The notes: generated by a model from the sequence alone, not told the origin. Shown: positions 17,423 to 25,679, counted from the stretch's first letter. The stretch is 64,000 bases of DNA from Microbacterium sp. LWO12-1.2 (GCF_040675875.1 NZ_JBEGII010000001.1:620001-684000); one strand, 5' to 3'. Program-made: numbers and translations.

Positions 17423-17767
17423 TCAGCGTCCCTGTCGCTTCTTGTAGGGCTTCGGCTGGCCCTTGACGATCGGGGCGCGCCCGCGGCCCTTCGAGGCCTT
17501 GGCCTTGCCGCCGGCGGGGGCGACGGTCTTGGGAGCGGGGGGCGGTGCGGCGGCGACGGTGGCGCGCGCCTCTTCGAGGAACAGCTCGCCCACGTGCGTC
17601 AGGCGCGGGGTGCCCTCACGGTGGATGAGCGCATGCCCGACTTCATCCTCGAGCTTGTCGAGCGACGTGTAGAGCGACGCGAGCGGGATGCCGAGCTGCT
17701 CGGCGGCGCGAGGGAAGTGCAAGGTGTCCGCAAGGACGACATAGCGGCGCAGGAGAGCGATCTTCAC
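17423..17767 (-). CDS. HTH-only LysR-like protein with basic tail
   Basis: A 114-residue protein. Residues 1-68 match the LysR winged helix (LRRYVVLADTLHFPRAAEQL, then IPLASLYTSLDKLEDEVGHA and RLTHVGELFLEEAR). The effector-binding domain is absent. Residues 75-114 form a Pro/Ala linker and a Lys/Arg/Gly-rich tail (KASKGRGRAP; PKPYKKRQGR) that could bind nucleic acid without sequence specificity. The GTG at 17767 is preceded by GAAGGG; upstream in-frame codons lack support. It may be a degenerate LysR gene or a small dedicated DNA-binding protein. Confidence 0.65.
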   Translation of the reverse strand: MKIALLRRYVVLADTLHFPRAAEQLGIPLASLYTSLDKLEDEVGHALIHREGTPRLTHVGELFLEEARATVAAAPPPAPKTVAPAGGKAKASKGRGRAPIVKGQPKPYKKRQGR

Positions 17768-17882
17768 GGGGGACCCTTCAGCGCCTCGCGCGGTACGAGG
17801 CAGTCTCCAGGGTACGCGGCCGGATGCCGGAGAGCCGACGGAGGGGAGTCGAACTCCGCGGATGGATCGCCGCAGACAGCAC

Positions 17883-17913
17883 GGATGCCGCGACCCCAGG
17901 GGCCGCGGCATCC
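17883..17913 (-). terminator. Hairpin terminator after the IscA-like gene
   Basis: GGATGCCGCG (17883-17892) pairs perfectly with CGCGGCATCC (17904-17913). It lies 11 bases beyond the stop of the minus-strand gene; no strong U-tract follows. Confidence 0.55.
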
Positions 17914-17924
17914 GGAATCGTGGG

Positions 17925-18224
17925 TCAGGCGACCTTCGGAAGCACAGCGAACGACACGGAGCCTTCGTCGTCCACACCGGCGTCGAGGATCTTGTCCTCC
18001 AGCGCGACGGATGCGGCCTCGTCGAGGAAGATGCGCGTTCCGGAGACCTCGACGATCTGGTCCTCCGGCTCCGGATCGGTCGTCACGAGCACGGCCAGGC
18101 GAGCGCCGCCTCCCGACTCCTGCGTGGCGGTCGAGTGGATGCGGAGTCCGGCATCCGGTGCCTCGCTCTGCCGGGTGACGAGGGTGGTGACGATGGCGGT
18201 GGCGTTATCGGTGAGGGTGAGCAC
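17925..18224 (-). CDS. IscA/HesB-fold protein without cysteines
   Basis: A 99-residue protein with the layout of A-type Fe-S carriers: LTDNATAIVTTLVTRQ helix, then LRIHSTATQESGGGARLAVL, and EVSGTRIFLDEAASVALEDK in the place of the usual HesB core. All three conserved Fe-S-binding cysteines are missing; the protein has no Cys at all. It therefore cannot carry a cluster in the classic way and may have a structural or regulatory role. GTG 18224 follows a strong GGAAGGAGAG site at a spacing of about six bases. It sits alone with its own terminator. Confidence 0.65.
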   Translation of the reverse strand: MLTLTDNATAIVTTLVTRQSEAPDAGLRIHSTATQESGGGARLAVLVTTDPEPEDQIVEVSGTRIFLDEAASVALEDKILDAGVDDEGSVSFAVLPKVA

Positions 18225-18367
18225 GTGACTCTCCTTCCGGTCGGGGCATGCCACGGTCGCGACATGTCCGGGCCACGATTCCCGAGACTGCGTCCCGCTT
18301 CAACTGAACCCAGTCGATTCTTATGGTTCTCCCACCGACCGTGCATGCGGCGACTCTACGCTGCAGG

Positions 18368-18871
18368 TCACGTGCGCAGCGACTTGCGCATGAACACCTG
18401 CTCGGTCCCGTCGCCCTCCGGCACTCGCTCGCTCACCGCGTAGCCGCAGCTCTCGTAGAGACGGATGTTCGCTTCGCTCAGGCTGCCCGTGAACAGCTCT
18501 GCCTCGCGGGCCTCGCTGCGCTGTTCCGCCGACTCGAGCAGCAGCCGGCCCAGGCCCTCGCCCTGCTGATCTGGGGCGACCGAGATACGGCCGACGAGGA
18601 GGGTCGCGCCATCCACGCGGTAGCGGATCGCTCCGACGAGCCGCCCGTCACGCCGCGCACCCAGAGCATCACTCTCGCGGAGCTCTGCGCGCACCTGCTC
18701 CAGAGTCTGAGTCAGCGGGGGCATGTCGGCGCTGCCGTAGATCTGGGCTTCCGAGACGAATGCGGCGCGCTGCAGGGTGAGGACCTCACCCGCATCGGTG
18801 TCTTCGAGCTTTTCGATGGAGATGTCCGGTCGGGAGTCAGATGCGTTCACCTGCGCAACTTTCGGCGCCAT
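18368..18871 (-). CDS. GNAT family N-acetyltransferase
   Basis: A 167-residue GNAT protein. The acetyl-CoA-binding segment is VGRISVAPDQQGEGLGRLLL (motif A with Q-Q-G-E-G-L-G), followed by the AREAELFTGSLSEANIRLYESCGY motif B region (read in two pieces). The acceptor substrate is unknown. ATG 18871 is six bases after a CAGGCT hexamer, a possible variant leaderless promoter. It is convergent with no gene and lies back to back with the dps-like gene, 70 bp apart. Confidence 0.8.
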   Translation of the reverse strand: MAPKVAQVNASDSRPDISIEKLEDTDAGEVLTLQRAAFVSEAQIYGSADMPPLTQTLEQVRAELRESDALGARRDGRLVGAIRYRVDGATLLVGRISVAPDQQGEGLGRLLLESAEQRSEAREAELFTGSLSEANIRLYESCGYAVSERVPEGDGTEQVFMRKSLRT

Positions 18872-18941
18872 GAACAGAGCCTGTCAACCCCCTCGGCCCG
18901 GAGGCGAGGGACGCCTAGGGTGCAAGCCAGGAGGCAACACC

Positions 18942-19484
18942 ATGGCTGATACCAGCAAGACCACGAAGACCACTGCGGCGAAGCGCGGAGCGAAGACCAC
19001 ACGACGTCAGAATGCTGAGAAGGGATTCACGGCGTCCGCCACGTTGGCGGGAAATCTGCAGTCCGTGCTCGTCGACCTTCTGGAGCTCGCGTTGCAGGGC
19101 AAGCAGGCGCACTGGAACGTGGTCGGGCGGAACTTCCGCGACACCCATCGACAGCTCGACGAGATCATCGACGATGCACGCGCCTTCAGCGACACGGTCG
19201 CGGAGCGGATGCGCGCACTGCACGCGGTGCCGGACGGCCGCAGCGACACGATCGCAGAGACGACATCGCTTCCCGCGTTCCCCGCGGGAGAGGTGTCGAC
19301 GTCTGACACGGTCGACCTGATCACCGAGCGACTCGAGGCCGCGATCTCGACCATGCGCGAAGTCCACGACGCGGTCGACGAGGAAGACCCGACGTCGGCG
19401 GATATCCTGCACGCGGTGATCGAACGCCTCGAGCAGTTCGCGTGGATGGTGAGCGCCGAGAACCGCACACCCGCAGGGCGCTGA
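18942..19484 (+). CDS. dps: Dps family DNA-binding/ferritin-like protein
   Basis: A 180-residue Dps protein. The ferroxidase signature is seen as KQAHWNVVGRNFRDTHRQL and DEIIDDARAF, with the His, Asp and Glu residues that build the intersubunit iron site. An N-terminal tail of about 28 residues is rich in Lys, Thr and Ala (TSKTTKTTAAKRGAKTTRR), as in Dps proteins that bind DNA through their tail. Dps dodecamers store iron and shield DNA in oxidative or starvation stress. ATG 18942 is preceded by CAGGAGG at a good distance. Confidence 0.9.
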   Translation: MADTSKTTKTTAAKRGAKTTRRQNAEKGFTASATLAGNLQSVLVDLLELALQGKQAHWNVVGRNFRDTHRQLDEIIDDARAFSDTVAERMRALHAVPDGRSDTIAETTSLPAFPAGEVSTSDTVDLITERLEAAISTMREVHDAVDEEDPTSADILHAVIERLEQFAWMVSAENRTPAGR

Positions 19485-19515
19485 CAGCGACCACGATGTC
19501 CGTCAGCGGCGGAGG

Positions 19516-20046
19516 TCAGCTCTGCGGCGGTACGTCCCGCTGCAGTGAGCGGCGCACGACGCGGGGCAATGTCAGCCACAGCGCCACGATGACCACGACA
19601 GCTGCGATCAGTGCCACGATGCCCGCGGTCCGGTTCACCGTGAAGTCGACGATGAGAGTGGTCACGCCCACGGTCAGGGCGGCGATCACGATGAGGTCGA
19701 TCTTGACGATGCGCGCAGCGACGCGCACGAGCTCGGGCTTGCGGCGGTGGCCGAACAGCACACGGTGCAGCCCGACCGGGGCAAGCGCCAGAATTGTTGC
19801 GATGGCCGCGAGGGCGACCAGCACGACGTACAGGTCGCGCTGCAGCTCGTCCATGTCGGTGAACCGGGGCTGGAAGGCGACGGCGAGCAGGAACCCGGTG
19901 AGGATCTGGGTCCCCGTCTGCATGACGCGGAGCTCCTGCATCAGTTCGTCCCAGTTGCGATCAGCACGTTCATTGGGCGTCTCATCACGCCCGTCGACAC
20001 GGTCGTCGCGCTGGGGCGGTTCCGGCTCTCGGCCTTCGGCAGTCAT
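19516..20046 (-). CDS. DUF6328-like integral membrane protein
   Basis: A 176-residue protein with a charged N-terminal 40 residues (REPEPPQRDDRVDGRDETPN) followed by the conserved WDELMQELRVMQTGTQILTG, FLLAVAFQPRF and VGLHRVLFGHRRK motifs. Four membrane helices are predicted by eye, at about residues 55-70, 82-103, 122-142 and 145-165. I assign it to the DUF6328 type from memory. Function is unknown. The ATG at 20046 is six bases after GAGACT. It is divergent from the 67-residue ORF at 20116. Confidence 0.65.
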   Translation of the reverse strand: MTAEGREPEPPQRDDRVDGRDETPNERADRNWDELMQELRVMQTGTQILTGFLLAVAFQPRFTDMDELQRDLYVVLVALAAIATILALAPVGLHRVLFGHRRKPELVRVAARIVKIDLIVIAALTVGVTTLIVDFTVNRTAGIVALIAAVVVIVALWLTLPRVVRRSLQRDVPPQS

Positions 20047-20115
20047 GAGCACAGTCTCGTGTGCTTGCTTCCGCGCTGTCCAGTCGCTTTCTTCAGCAGA
20101 AACAGAGGAGATGAC

Positions 20116-20319
20116 ATGACCCTTCCGCCCATCCATGAATGGTGGCCGCACCTCTCGATCGATGCGCGACACGAGGTGAAAGACAGCGGATCCGCGCATC
20201 TGACAGAGAAGGTGCGCCAAGAGATCCGCGAGATCACCGGAGCGGTCGTCGGTATGCAGGAGACGCTCTCCGATGAGGATCTCGACTACGCCCGCACGCA
20301 GAGCGAGGCCGTCGACTGA
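20116..20319 (+). CDS. Small conserved-looking protein of unknown function (67 aa)
   Basis: A 67-residue acidic, soluble protein: MTLPPIHEWWPHLSIDARHE, then VRQEIREITGAVVGM and a C-terminal LSDEDLDYARTQSEAVD. AGAGGAG lies about six bases before ATG 20116, a good ribosome site. No domain is recognised. The HEWWPHL...LDxxARxEV pattern looks like a compact helical protein. It converges with the acyltransferase gene with 21 bp between stops. Confidence 0.55.
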   Translation: MTLPPIHEWWPHLSIDARHEVKDSGSAHLTEKVRQEIREITGAVVGMQETLSDEDLDYARTQSEAVD

Positions 20320-20340
20320 GCGGGTGACGATCGAGCGGGC

Positions 20341-20937
20341 TCAGGCCTGGTCCGGAGCGGTCGGGTTCGCGTTCTCCTCGCGCAGTCGGGGAACCGTGCG
20401 TCGCTCAGGGCGCAGCCCGGCCTTGTCGGCGTAGAACGCGCGGATCCTGTCCATGTCGCCGGCGACATCACCGGTCAGCTCGAGCGTCGGGCCGAGGCCC
20501 GTCGTCATGGTGGTGCGATCGACGAATCCCAGGGTCACCGGCATCCCGGTCTCGCGAGCGATCCGGTAGAAACCGGACTTCCAATACTCGTTGCCGCCGC
20601 GGGTGCCGTCGGGGGTGATGACGAGCCCGAAGACGTCTCCGGCATGCACCTGGCTCACGACCTCCGCCACGACACGGCCAGGATCGGCTCGATCGACCGC
20701 GACGCCGCCGATCTTGCGCATGATCGGGCCGCGCCACCCGCGGAACAGGCTCTTCTTGCCGAGCCAGTGCACGTCGATCCCGAGGCGCCAAGCGATCGCG
20801 AGCATCAGGACGAAGTCCCAGTTCGAGGTGTGCGGGGCTCCGATGAGGATCGTCGGTCTCGTCGGCACGGCATCGTGGCCGACCAGAGTCCAGCGGCTGA
20901 GTGCCCAGTACAGGCGAGCGAGGAAGCGTCGGAGCAT
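20341..20937 (-). CDS. 1-acyl-sn-glycerol-3-phosphate acyltransferase-like protein
   Basis: A 198-residue PlsC-type acyltransferase. The catalytic HX4D motif is PHTSNWDF, the acyl-acceptor region is GVAVDRADPGRV, and the later motif is VITPDGTRGG. Such enzymes transfer fatty acyl chains to lysophosphatidate or related acceptors at the membrane. The protein is short and lacks a long membrane anchor; an N-terminal amphipathic stretch could dock it. ATG 20937 lies six bases after TACGGT on the minus strand, a leaderless arrangement. Confidence 0.8.
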   Translation of the reverse strand: MLRRFLARLYWALSRWTLVGHDAVPTRPTILIGAPHTSNWDFVLMLAIAWRLGIDVHWLGKKSLFRGWRGPIMRKIGGVAVDRADPGRVVAEVVSQVHAGDVFGLVITPDGTRGGNEYWKSGFYRIARETGMPVTLGFVDRTTMTTGLGPTLELTGDVAGDMDRIRAFYADKAGLRPERRTVPRLREENANPTAPDQA

Positions 20938-20943
20938 GCCTCA

Positions 20944-20949
20944 ACCGTA
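20944..20949 (-). promoter_or_regulatory. Leaderless -10 box for the acyltransferase gene
   Basis: On the minus strand TACGGT, then TGAGGC, then the ATG at 20937. Confidence 0.5.
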
Positions 20950-21001
20950 GGCGATCAGGGGCGCGGAGCTGCAGTTCGGAGCCACGCCCGCGAGACGGGC
21001 G

Positions 21002-21007
21002 TACGAT
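21002..21007 (+). promoter_or_regulatory. Leaderless -10 box for the 48-residue Cys-pair ORF
   Basis: TACGAT ends six bases before ATG 21014, matching the spacing seen at several real genes in this window. Confidence 0.45.
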
Positions 21008-21013
21008 CGAGGG

Positions 21014-21160
21014 ATGAAGAAGACGCAGCAGCCTGTGACGGAGCAGGAAGCACCCCTCGGGTTGCAGCCCCTCCCGGACGCTCTGAACCTTCTCGACGCC
21101 GATGCCGTCGGCTACTGCAGCGGCGGCGTCTGCCACTTCCCTGCGCCGAAGACGCAGTAA
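21014..21160 (+). CDS. 48-residue peptide with C-terminal Cys pair
   Basis: A short ORF (ATG 21014 to TAA 21158-21160). It starts MKKTQQPVTEQEAPLG, continues LQPLPDALNLLDADAV and ends GYCSGGVCHFPAPKTQ. The two cysteines, five residues apart (C-x4-C) near the C-terminus, and an acidic leader-like first half recall small metal-binding proteins or peptide precursors, but no modifying enzyme is nearby. Support for expression is the TACGAT box exactly six bases upstream and codon use like its neighbours. It lies divergent from the acyltransferase gene and convergent with the MFS exporter gene. Confidence 0.5.
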   Translation: MKKTQQPVTEQEAPLGLQPLPDALNLLDADAVGYCSGGVCHFPAPKTQ

Positions 21161-21198
21161 GCAGCAGCCGCCGCCACCGGGTGGTCGGCGAACGGTGG

Positions 21199-22668
21199 TC
21201 AGTGCCCGCCGTGGAAGTCGCCAGCGTCGTCTGCGGGCTTGCGGACGAACGGGCTGAGAGCGACGGCCGCAAGCGAGATGATCGCCGCGATGAGGAACGC
21301 CATGCGCGCACCGGGAGCTCCGGCCGTTGCCGTCGTCAGTCCCTCGTTCTCACCCGCATGCAGGATCGCCGCGTAGGTGACGGTGAGCAACGCGACTCCC
21401 GCCGCACCACCCACCTGCTGCAGCGTGTTCAGGACCGCGGAGCCGTGCGAGTACAGCGAGCGCTGCAGTGATCCGAGCGACGCGGAGAACAGCGGGGTGA
21501 ACGACATCGCGAGTCCCACCGACATCGCGGCCTGCACGATGATCAGCACCCACCACACGGTGTGCTCGCCGACCGTCGAGTAGTAGAACAGCGCCGCCGA
21601 GACCAGGATCGTGCCGGGGATCAGCAGAGGGCGCGTGCCGCGGGCGTCGTAGACCCGACCCATCACCGGTCCGAGCAGACCCATCAACACGGAACCCGGG
21701 AGCAGGATCAGGCCCGACTGAAGCGGGTTGAGGCCTGCGACATTCTGCAGGTACTGCGGGAGCAGCGTCAGCGTTCCGAACATCGACAGCGCGAGGATCG
21801 TCATGATGATCACCGAGAACGTGAAGTTGCCGGAGCGGAACACGCGCAGGTCGAGCAGTGCGTCGTCCACACGCTGGAGCAGCAGCTGACGCCATACGAA
21901 GAGCGCGAGCGACACCGCACCGACAGCCAGCGCGATGATGCCCGTCGTCTCTCCCGATCCACCTTCGCCGCCGAACTGGCTGAGGCCGAAGACGATGCCG
22001 CCGAAACCGAGCGCTGCGAGGGGGATCGACAGGACGTCGAGCGGGACGACGCGGGTCTCTCCGAGGTTCGTCATCCACTTCGCACCCATGAAGAGGGAGA
22101 TCAGCGCGATGGGCAGGATGATCGCGAACAGGGCGCGCCAATTCAGCGTCTCGAGCACCGCACCCGCGAGAGTCGGTCCGAGCGCCGGGGCGAGCGAGAT
22201 GACCAGGCCGACTCGGCCCATCATGCGTCCGCGCGACTGCGGGGGGACCACGTTCATGATCGTGGTCATCAGCAGCGGCATCATGATGCCGGTTCCGGCC
22301 GCCTGGATGACGCGACCGACCAGGAGGATCGTGAAACCGGGGGCGATGAGCGCCACGAGGGTTCCCAGCGAGAACGACACCATCGCGGCGATGAAGACCT
22401 GGCGGGTGGTGAAGCGCTGGAGGATGAATCCGGTCGTCGGGATGACGACGGCCATCGTCAGCATGAACGCGCTGGTCAGCCACTGGCCCAGCTCGGGCGG
22501 GATGCCGAGATCGACGTTGAGGTGCGGAATCGCGATCCCCATCGTCGTCTCGTTCAGGATGGCGACGAAAGCCGCGACCAGCAGGAGCCAGATCACGCGC
22601 ATGTCGGAGCGTGAGATGGTCCCTGCGGGAGTGGGGGTCGTGATCGAACCGGTGTCGACAGCGGACAT
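21199..22668 (-). CDS. MFS transporter, DHA2 (EmrB/QacA-type, 14-TM) family
   Basis: A 489-residue multidrug-type exporter. Motif A-like LQRFTTRQVFIAAMVSF, the motif C region VGLVISLAPALGPTLAGAVL and about 14 membrane helices place it in the DHA2 group. The first helix carries LNETTMGIAIPHLNVDLGI, a family signature. The charged ends are cytosolic and the last residues are His-rich (DDAGDFHGGH). TAGGAGG lies just before ATG 22668. It diverges from an ABC exporter gene, so the two efflux systems share one 161-bp regulatory region. A minus-strand TACGCT at 22729-22734 may be its -10. Confidence 0.88.
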   Translation of the reverse strand: MSAVDTGSITTPTPAGTISRSDMRVIWLLLVAAFVAILNETTMGIAIPHLNVDLGIPPELGQWLTSAFMLTMAVVIPTTGFILQRFTTRQVFIAAMVSFSLGTLVALIAPGFTILLVGRVIQAAGTGIMMPLLMTTIMNVVPPQSRGRMMGRVGLVISLAPALGPTLAGAVLETLNWRALFAIILPIALISLFMGAKWMTNLGETRVVPLDVLSIPLAALGFGGIVFGLSQFGGEGGSGETTGIIALAVGAVSLALFVWRQLLLQRVDDALLDLRVFRSGNFTFSVIIMTILALSMFGTLTLLPQYLQNVAGLNPLQSGLILLPGSVLMGLLGPVMGRVYDARGTRPLLIPGTILVSAALFYYSTVGEHTVWWVLIIVQAAMSVGLAMSFTPLFSASLGSLQRSLYSHGSAVLNTLQQVGGAAGVALLTVTYAAILHAGENEGLTTATAGAPGARMAFLIAAIISLAAVALSPFVRKPADDAGDFHGGH

Positions 22669-22795
22669 GCGGCCTCCTAGGCACAGAAGAGAGGGAGGAA
22701 GGTGCGCGAGAGTTCGCGAGAGTCTTTCAGCGTAACCATAGGGTCGGACATTTCATTCCGGTTTCGTCCGATTCCGCCGACGGCAGACGGAGGAA

Positions 22796-22823
22796 CCCCC
22801 GAGTCCGGGGGCATGACTACGCT
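22796..22823 (+). promoter_or_regulatory. Promoter with 16-bp inverted repeat before the ABC exporter gene
   Basis: CCCCCG-AGTC-CGGGGG (22796-22811) lies directly upstream of TACGCT (22818-22823), which ends six bases before ATG 22830. A protein bound to the repeat would cover the space between -35 and -10. Confidence 0.4.
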
Positions 22824-22829
22824 GTCGAC

Positions 22830-24887
22830 ATGAGCATGGGCGGCGGAATGGGTGGCGGTCGCGGCGGGTTCCGCGGCGTCGATGAGAGCGCACAGCGAAA
22901 GCTCAACGCGGAGGCACCGCGCATCAGCGGTCTCGGAGCCCGCGTCATGACGCTGTTCCAGGCCTATCGCACGCGGATCCTGTTCACGGGCGTGCTTGTC
23001 GTCGTCGGCGCGGCGATCGCCGTCATCCCGCCGCTCATCGTGCAGCGCATCTTCGACGATGCGCTGTTCCCGGTGGCCGGGGGTGGCCCGCACATCGACC
23101 TGCTGATCTGGCTGGTCGTGATCATGGTGGCGCTGTTCCTGTTCTCGGCGGCGCTCGGCGTCGCCCAGACGTGGCTGACCTCCACGGTGGGCAACAGCGT
23201 CACCGGAGACCTCCGGGTGCGGCTGTTCGAGCATCTCCAGGCGATGGAGCTCGGGTTCTTCACCCGCACCAAGACCGGCGTCATCCAATCTCGGCTGCAG
23301 AACGACGTCGGCGGAGTGTCAGGGGTGCTCACCAACACCGTGACCAGCATCCTCGGCAACGTGGTCACCGTCATCGCCTCACTCGTCGCGATGATCCTGA
23401 TCGACTGGCGCCTCACGCTCATCGCCGTCATCCTGATGCCGTTCCTCGTCATCGTGCAGCGTCGCGTCGGCCAGGTGCGTGCACGCATCGCAGGAGAGAC
23501 GCAGGAGTCGCTCTCCGAGCTCACCTCCATCACGCAGGAGACGCTCAGCGTCTCGGGAATGCTGCTGTCGAAATCATTCAACCGGCAGCGCACCGAGTCC
23601 GAGCGATACCAGGCCGAGAACCGCAACCAGGTGAAGCTGCAGGTGCGCAGGGCGATGAGCGGACAGGGGTTCTTCGCGGTCGTCCAGGTGCTCATGGCGA
23701 GCGTCCCCGCCGTGATCTACCTCGTATCGGGCTACCTGATAGCCGGTGGGGCAGGGGCTATCACCGCGGGCACCGTCGTCGCCTTCACGACCGTGCAGGC
23801 GCGACTGCTGCAGCCGCTCATGGGGCTGATGCGCGTCTCGCTCGATCTGCAGACGTCCTCGGCGCTGTTCGCCCGCATCTTCGAGTACCTCGACCTGGTC
23901 CCGGAGATCGAGGACGCGCCGGATGCGATCAGCGTGCGCGATGCTCCGGGGCCGCGGGGGCGCATCGAGTTCGCCGACGTCGTGTTCCGGTATCCGGACG
24001 CGTCTCCCGACGCCCGTCCGACACTCCAGGGCATCTCTTTCGTCGCAGAGCCGGGGCAGCACGTCGCGTTCGTGGGTCCCTCCGGTGCCGGCAAGACGAC
24101 GGTGCTCTATCTGGCCCCGCGTCTGTATGAGGTGCATGGGGGAGCGGTGCTGTTCGCCGGCGCCGACGTGCGAACCCTCACCCAGGAGTCGATCATCGAC
24201 GACGTGGGCATCGTGTCGCAGGAGACGTACCTCTTCCACGCCACTATCCGCGAGAACCTGCTGTACGCGAAGCCGGAGGCGACGGAGGAGGAGCTGATCG
24301 CCGCCTGCACCGCCGCGAACATCCACCACATCATCGTGGGGTTCGAGCACGGCTACGACACGGTCGTCGGCGAACGCGGCTACCGTCTGTCCGGGGGCGA
24401 GAAGCAGCGCATCGCGATCGCGCGGGTGCTGCTGAAGGACCCGCCCGTGCTCCTTCTCGACGAGGCGACCTCGGCTCTGGACACGGTCTCGGAGCGCGTG
24501 GTGCAGGTCGCGCTCGACGAGGCGGCGCGCGGGCGCACGACCCTGTCGATCGCGCATCGACTCTCGACCGTGATGGGTGCCGATGTGATCCATGTGCTCG
24601 AGGCGGGACAGATCGTGGAGTCGGGTACCCACGCCGAGCTTCTCGCCCGCGGAGGGCTCTACGCCGAGTTGGCGGCTGAGCAGGTGGCGGCGTCGCAGGT
24701 GCTTGCGACCGAGACTGCGGTGGAGCAGGCGGTGACGGGAGGCGCGGCTGCGGCGCTCACCGAGCGGCGGGCGGACCGGGCTCCCGTGGACTCGGCCGGC
24801 GCCGACGCGGTCGCCGCGCTCACTGCTGCGGTGCCTTTGCTGAACACGCCCCGTGCGGATGCCCGCGTGTACCCCGACGAGAGCTGA
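22830..24887 (+). CDS. ABC exporter half-transporter (membrane and ATPase domains fused)
   Basis: A 685-residue ABC-B type exporter. It opens with a Gly/Met/Arg-rich tail (SMGGGMGGGRGGFRG). Six membrane helices follow (about residues 47-340), including the ELGFFTRTKTGVIQSRLQ coupling region, then the ATPase with Walker A GPSGAGKTTVLYLAPR, Q-loop VSQETYLFHATIRENLLY, signature LSGGEKQRIAIARVLL and Walker B LLLDEATSALD. A 75-residue Ala/Val-rich C-terminal extension is unusual. It probably works as a homodimer to export drugs, lipids or peptides. A leaderless TACGCT promoter fits ATG 22830. Confidence 0.9.
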   Translation: MSMGGGMGGGRGGFRGVDESAQRKLNAEAPRISGLGARVMTLFQAYRTRILFTGVLVVVGAAIAVIPPLIVQRIFDDALFPVAGGGPHIDLLIWLVVIMVALFLFSAALGVAQTWLTSTVGNSVTGDLRVRLFEHLQAMELGFFTRTKTGVIQSRLQNDVGGVSGVLTNTVTSILGNVVTVIASLVAMILIDWRLTLIAVILMPFLVIVQRRVGQVRARIAGETQESLSELTSITQETLSVSGMLLSKSFNRQRTESERYQAENRNQVKLQVRRAMSGQGFFAVVQVLMASVPAVIYLVSGYLIAGGAGAITAGTVVAFTTVQARLLQPLMGLMRVSLDLQTSSALFARIFEYLDLVPEIEDAPDAISVRDAPGPRGRIEFADVVFRYPDASPDARPTLQGISFVAEPGQHVAFVGPSGAGKTTVLYLAPRLYEVHGGAVLFAGADVRTLTQESIIDDVGIVSQETYLFHATIRENLLYAKPEATEEELIAACTAANIHHIIVGFEHGYDTVVGERGYRLSGGEKQRIAIARVLLKDPPVLLLDEATSALDTVSERVVQVALDEAARGRTTLSIAHRLSTVMGADVIHVLEAGQIVESGTHAELLARGGLYAELAAEQVAASQVLATETAVEQAVTGGAAAALTERRADRAPVDSAGADAVAALTAAVPLLNTPRADARVYPDES

Positions 24888-24907
24888 CCCCCGCGCCCGT
24901 GCGGGTC
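24886..24907. terminator. Hairpin spanning the stops of two convergent genes
   Basis: GACCCCCGC (24886-24894) pairs with GCGGGTC (24901-24907) apart from a two-base bulge. It overlaps the TGA of the ABC exporter gene and that of the SDR gene. Confidence 0.35.
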
Positions 24908-25679
24908 AGTGCACCGACAACCCGCCGTCGACGAACAGCGAGTGACCGGTGATGTAGCCGGAACCCGCGCCGGCCAGGAAGACGGCTGCGCCGGCGAAAT
25001 CGCTCGGCAGACCGTTGCGACCGATCATGGTCCGCGCCGCCAGCGCCGCGACCTTCTCCGGGTCCTCCTGCAGACGCGCGTTCAGCGGGGTGAGCACGAA
25101 GCCGGGGACCAACGTGTTGCTGGTCACTCCCGTGCCGCCCCAGGCTTCAGCCTCGGAGCGCATGAGGGATTCGACAGCGCCCTTGGAGGCGCCGTAGATA
25201 CCGCTGGAGACGAACGCACGGTGCGCCTGTTGCGAGCTGATGTGGATGAGTCTGCCGAAGCCGCGCTCCGCCATGCCCTGTGCATAGCGCTGGCCGAGCA
25301 GGAACGGGGCGAGGGCGTTCACGGTCATCGTCGCGTCCCAATCCTCCTCGGTGATCTCGGCGTAGGCGGGGCGGATGTTGATACCAGCGGAGTTGACCAG
25401 GATGTCGGGCTCGCCGAACGGTTCGGCCGCTGCCTCTGCCACGGCGTGGATGCCGGCGCGCGTGCTCAGGTCGCCGACCACGCCGGCCGCGCGGCAGCCG
25501 TGCTCCTGCAGCTCGCGCACGGTGTCCGCGATGCGCTCCTCGCCTCGGGCGACCACGACGGTCGCGGCGCCCGCACGGGCGAGGGCTGTGGCGATGCCGC
25601 GCCCGATCCCGGAGCTTCCGCCGGTGACGACAGCGGTGCGGCCCTTCAGCGAGAAGAGGTCGGCCAGGTAGTCGTTCAT
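24906..25679 (-). CDS. SDR family NAD(P)-dependent oxidoreductase
   Basis: A 257-residue classical short-chain dehydrogenase. The Rossmann motif is VVTGGSSGIGRGIA, the structural motif is ILVNSAGIN, and the catalytic set is Ser (HISSQQ), Tyr and Lys (YGASKGAVES). The C-terminal SGYITGHSLFVDGGLSVH is characteristic of gluconate 5-dehydrogenase or 3-oxoacyl reductase-like enzymes. The exact substrate is unknown. ATG 25679 has GAGGACATCC before it. A 43-bp gap separates it from the glycosyltransferase gene on the same strand, so they may be cotranscribed. Confidence 0.85.
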   Translation of the reverse strand: MNDYLADLFSLKGRTAVVTGGSSGIGRGIATALARAGAATVVVARGEERIADTVRELQEHGCRAAGVVGDLSTRAGIHAVAEAAAEPFGEPDILVNSAGINIRPAYAEITEEDWDATMTVNALAPFLLGQRYAQGMAERGFGRLIHISSQQAHRAFVSSGIYGASKGAVESLMRSEAEAWGGTGVTSNTLVPGFVLTPLNARLQEDPEKVAALAARTMIGRNGLPSDFAGAAVFLAGAGSGYITGHSLFVDGGLSVH

